Assembly: GCA_025451715.1 (NCBI GenBank)
Contig: JANWJY010000035.1
Location: forward strand, 1-11,268
DNA from: Fimbriimonadaceae bacterium
GTDB taxonomy: Bacteria; Armatimonadota; Fimbriimonadia; Fimbriimonadales; Fimbriimonadaceae
Direction of reading: 5' to 3'
Length of the DNA: 11,268 nucleotides
Shown: piece by piece, positions 11,150 to 11,268 of the stretch
Position numbering within the stretch: position 1 is the stretch's first letter
Layout: each line of letters opens with the position of its first letter
The notes under the pieces: generated by a model
What the model saw: the letters and a program-made list of their open reading frames with translations, nothing else
What the model was told of the DNA's origin: nothing
The model's database searches: none
Position numbers and translations under genes: made by a program

Positions 11150-11166
11150 CAAGTTTCAGGAGCCAG

Positions 11167-11268
11167 ATGAAGATCGTGATGCCCGGCAGCTCGGGCCATA
11201 CGGGTCGCATGCTCGCTGCGCACCTTTCGGCGCAATCTAATCAGGTCGTGGTCCTGACCCGCACGCCG
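11167..11268 (+). CDS. NAD(P)-dependent epimerase, N-terminus only
   Basis: The first 34 codons of a gene that continues past the window. MKIVMPGSSGHTGRMLAAHL is a Rossmann beta-alpha unit with the dinucleotide-binding G-x2-G-x2-G pattern (residues 7-13), followed by QVVVLTRTP, the second strand and the Arg that often contacts NADP. The short spacing and VLTR/VLSR ending resemble the TIGR01777 (YfcH-like) epimerase group of extended SDR enzymes; with so little sequence the subgroup is uncertain. AGGAG lies 6 nt before the ATG. It has its own promoter and leader and is probably a host gene beyond the prophage edge. Confidence 0.65.
   Translation, partial: MKIVMPGSSGHTGRMLAAHLSAQSNQVVVLTRTP

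Noticed and set aside
11080..11160. Known riboswitch upstream of the epimerase
   Set aside because: The leader is structured, but none of the conserved cores I know (cobalamin, TPP, FMN, SAM, guanidine, fluoride) can be placed convincingly.
1..11268. tRNA, rRNA, integrase, transposase and att direct repeats
   Set aside because: Looked for by eye on both strands; no cloverleaf, recombinase motif, insertion-sequence ends or matching border repeats were found.

Overview
This is a GC-rich bacterial window with Shine-Dalgarno sites and textbook sigma70-type promoters (TTGACA, 17 bp, TATAGT/TATTCT/TAAAGT). The sequence alone does not fix the taxon. The right two thirds is phage-derived: large terminase, M15 endolysin, holin candidate and an S24 self-cleaving repressor. 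No portal, capsid, tail or integrase gene is visible. It is therefore best read as a reduced or interrupted prophage, or as one edge of a prophage whose structural genes lie outside the window.

Layout: (1) 1-2030: a two-helix YcxB-like membrane protein, a 10-unit 21-bp tandem repeat (750-959), then an orphan protein with a C-terminal fibronectin III-like domain, closed by a strong hairpin. (2) 2035-3381, minus: a HEPN-like protein with an intact RNSLMH (R-x4-H) motif, a possible defence RNase. (3) 3597-5562, minus: a tight run of one lipoprotein, three multi-pass membrane proteins and a 33-aa single-helix ORF, with stop/start junctions so similar that tandem duplication is likely. (4) 5591-5680: nine 10-bp units arranged as a 40-bp inverted repeat just after the terminase stop. 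(5) 5685-7496, minus: large terminase, a small-terminase candidate and an unknown phage-type protein. (6) 7568-8520, plus: two overlapping membrane-protein genes, possibly related to each other, set against the phage genes around them. (7) 8535-9343, minus: holin and endolysin behind a promoter, a structured leader and an intrinsic terminator, an arrangement like the late promoter/terminator pair of lambda. (8) 9423-10217, minus: three small overlapping genes under a promoter covered by an operator-like palindrome. (9) 10345-11016, plus: the S24 repressor, divergent from that operon, with a 6-codon leader ORF overlapping its start. (10) 11036-11268: a strong promoter with an inverted repeat over its -35 box, a structured leader and the first 34 codons of an NAD(P)-dependent epimerase, probably the first host gene on that side.

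Working model (inference): the repressor binds the operators between 10212 and 10341 and holds off the leftward early operon. DNA damage triggers its self-cleavage. An early product, perhaps a Cys-rich one, then lets polymerase read through the terminator at 9215-9238 into the lysis genes. The membrane-protein cassettes and the HEPN protein look like accessory cargo.
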